The notes below the pieces were generated by a model. It saw nothing but the letters and a program-made list of their open reading frames with translations. It did no database searches and had not been told where the DNA came from. Below are positions 48,701 to 49,453 of a stretch of DNA of 49,453 nucleotides, in pieces. Source of the stretch: Rhodobacter sp. (lineage in GTDB: Bacteria; Pseudomonadota; Alphaproteobacteria; Rhodobacterales; Rhodobacteraceae); contig JASJCA010000008.1 in the NCBI GenBank assembly GCA_030066215.1, forward strand, positions 1-49,453, given 5' to 3'. Both the position numbers and the translations under genes were made by a program. Every line of letters starts with the position of its first letter. Position 1 is the first letter of the stretch.

Positions 48701-49453
48701 TTGTGCGTCCCATATGGGTCGGCCGCGTCGCGAAGACCGTCGCCGACGAAGACGAAGGCCATGACCAGAGCGATGAAGAAGATGACGGGGATGAAGTACC
48801 ATTGGTAGTTCAACAGCACGTCGGCGGAAGTGGTGTTTTGCAACATCACGCCGAGCGAGTTGACTGGGTCCTTGAGGCCGAGGCCGATGAAGCTGAGCGC
48901 GGTTTCGGAGAGCACGATGTAGGGAAAGGAAATCACCAGATCGACGATGATGTAGCTGGTGAAGCTCGGCAGCAGGTGTTTGCGGATGATGTGGCTGGCA
49001 CTGGCGCCGCAGAGCTGGGCGGCCAGCACGTATTCCTGGGTGCGCTCGACGAGAAGATGGGTACGGACGCGGCGGGCCAGCGTGGGCCAATTGATGAAGC
49101 CGATGATGATCGAGATGAAGAAGAATCGGGTCTCGGACGACCAGGTGTCGGGGATGAAGGCGGCGATGGCCATGAAAAGCGGGATGATGGGGATCGTTCG
49201 GACCGCGTCGGTGACCATCTGCACGGCGCCGTCGATGACACCGCCGAAATAGCCGGCGACGCCGCCGATGATCAGCGCCAGGACGAAGCTGATCAGCACG
49301 CCCAGGGTGCCGACGGCGAGCGAAGTGTACACCGCGTGGAGCGTGCGGCTGAAGATGTCCTTGCCGGTGTCGTCGGTGCCGAAGAGGTGGATCTTGCCCT
49401 CGTCGACGCCGAAGAGATGCACGGATCCCTTGATCCCGAAGAGGCGGTATTCG
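48697..49453 (-). CDS. Dipeptide/oligopeptide-type ABC permease (DppC/OppC-like), N-terminus beyond the window
   Basis: The frame is open to the right edge; 251 codons are visible and a GTG at 49422 is internal. The segment YRLFGIKGSVHLFGVDEGK and the next HLFGTDDTGKDIFSR are the periplasmic part after helix 1, as in OppC-type permeases. The EAA motif is EYVLAAQLCGASASHIIRKH and the last part FSFPYIVL-like region and GLGLKDPVNSLGVML are typical. First visible gene of the operon. A DppB partner and a binding protein should lie beyond the edge. Confidence 0.88.
   Translation of the reverse strand, partial: EYRLFGIKGSVHLFGVDEGKIHLFGTDDTGKDIFSRTLHAVYTSLAVGTLGVLISFVLALIIGGVAGYFGGVIDGAVQMVTDAVRTIPIIPLFMAIAAFIPDTWSSETRFFFISIIIGFINWPTLARRVRTHLLVERTQEYVLAAQLCGASASHIIRKHLLPSFTSYIIVDLVISFPYIVLSETALSFIGLGLKDPVNSLGVMLQNTTSADVLLNYQWYFIPVIFFIALVMAFVFVGDGLRDAADPYGTHK

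Noticed and set aside
48254..49090. 278-codon version of the acetyltransferase with a long N-terminal extension
   Set aside because: The extension is antiparallel-frame shadow of the permease gene; ATG 48700 gives a normal GNAT length and an ATGA overlap.
1..49453. CRISPR arrays, rRNA genes or riboswitches
   Set aside because: No regularly spaced direct repeats and no rRNA or recognisable riboswitch core seen on either strand.

Overview
The window is GC-rich, gene-dense DNA from an alphaproteobacterium, most likely a member of the Rhodobacterales (Roseobacter/Paracoccus relatives). This rests on the large number of ABC and TRAP uptake systems, the Tat-exported binding proteins, an EnvZ-like kinase next to an MBL-fold hydrolase, and two copies of a GC-stem plus TTTTTGGCCAGATGAAG intergenic repeat that I associate with this order. 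No phage, IS element, CRISPR array or rRNA was seen. It looks like chromosomal or chromid catabolic DNA.

Layout. (1) 1-10.6 kb: a Tat-exported FAD oxidase (cut by the left edge); an orphan FutA/FbpA-type iron-binding protein; about 1 kb without a convincing gene; an operon of a cytosine-deaminase-like amidohydrolase, FAD-linked oxidase, TauD/TfdA dioxygenase and small DUF2165-like membrane protein; an orphan DppA-like binding protein; and an alpha/beta hydrolase. (2) 10.9-31.9 kb: a catabolic island with a GMC alcohol oxidoreductase, a TetR regulator, a long ABC-transporter/Zn-ADH/cupin/ALDH/GMC operon, two aldo-keto reductases, and operons for CoA transferase, crotonase, Dabb protein, glycerate kinase, MaoC hydratase, acyl-CoA dehydrogenase and SDR. 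(3) 32-39.6 kb: a DUF993 aldolase-like protein and a sugar isomerase/epimerase, then a LacI regulator divergent from a glucose/mannose-type ABC system (binding protein, two permeases, ATPase). (4) 39.6-42.6 kb: tRNA-Asn with its own promoter and terminator, an MBL hydrolase and a histidine kinase. (5) 43-46.2 kb: a TRAP transporter. (6) 46.4 kb to the end: a dipeptide-type ABC operon on the minus strand with an embedded GNAT acetyltransferase, cut by the right edge.

The most notable observation is a shared 16-bp palindrome, GTAACY-N4-RGTTAC. It occurs as five clear sites plus one composite site in four intergenic regions: in front of the first GMC gene, between tetR and the ABC operon, and paired (one site per promoter) in the two divergent regions that drive AKR/CoA-transferase and AKR/acyl-CoA-dehydrogenase. 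This ties about 21 kb into one probable TetR regulon. The inferred pathway imports an alcohol or polyol, oxidises it to aldehyde (GMC, Zn-ADH, AKR) and acid (ALDH), loads it on CoA (class I CoA transferase), then runs a beta-oxidation-like sequence (acyl-CoA dehydrogenase, crotonase/MaoC hydratase, SDR) with no thiolase and with a glycerate kinase. The substrate cannot be read from the sequence.

A second regulatory theme is post-transcriptional. Three binding-protein genes that head transporter operons (13.5, 35.3 and 43.0 kb) are each followed at once by a GC-rich stem-loop without a T-run, the usual arrangement for making more binding protein than permease. The LacI-linked sugar operon carries three palindromic operators (AACGTT core in two of them, interrupted in the third), one overlapping its probable -10 box.
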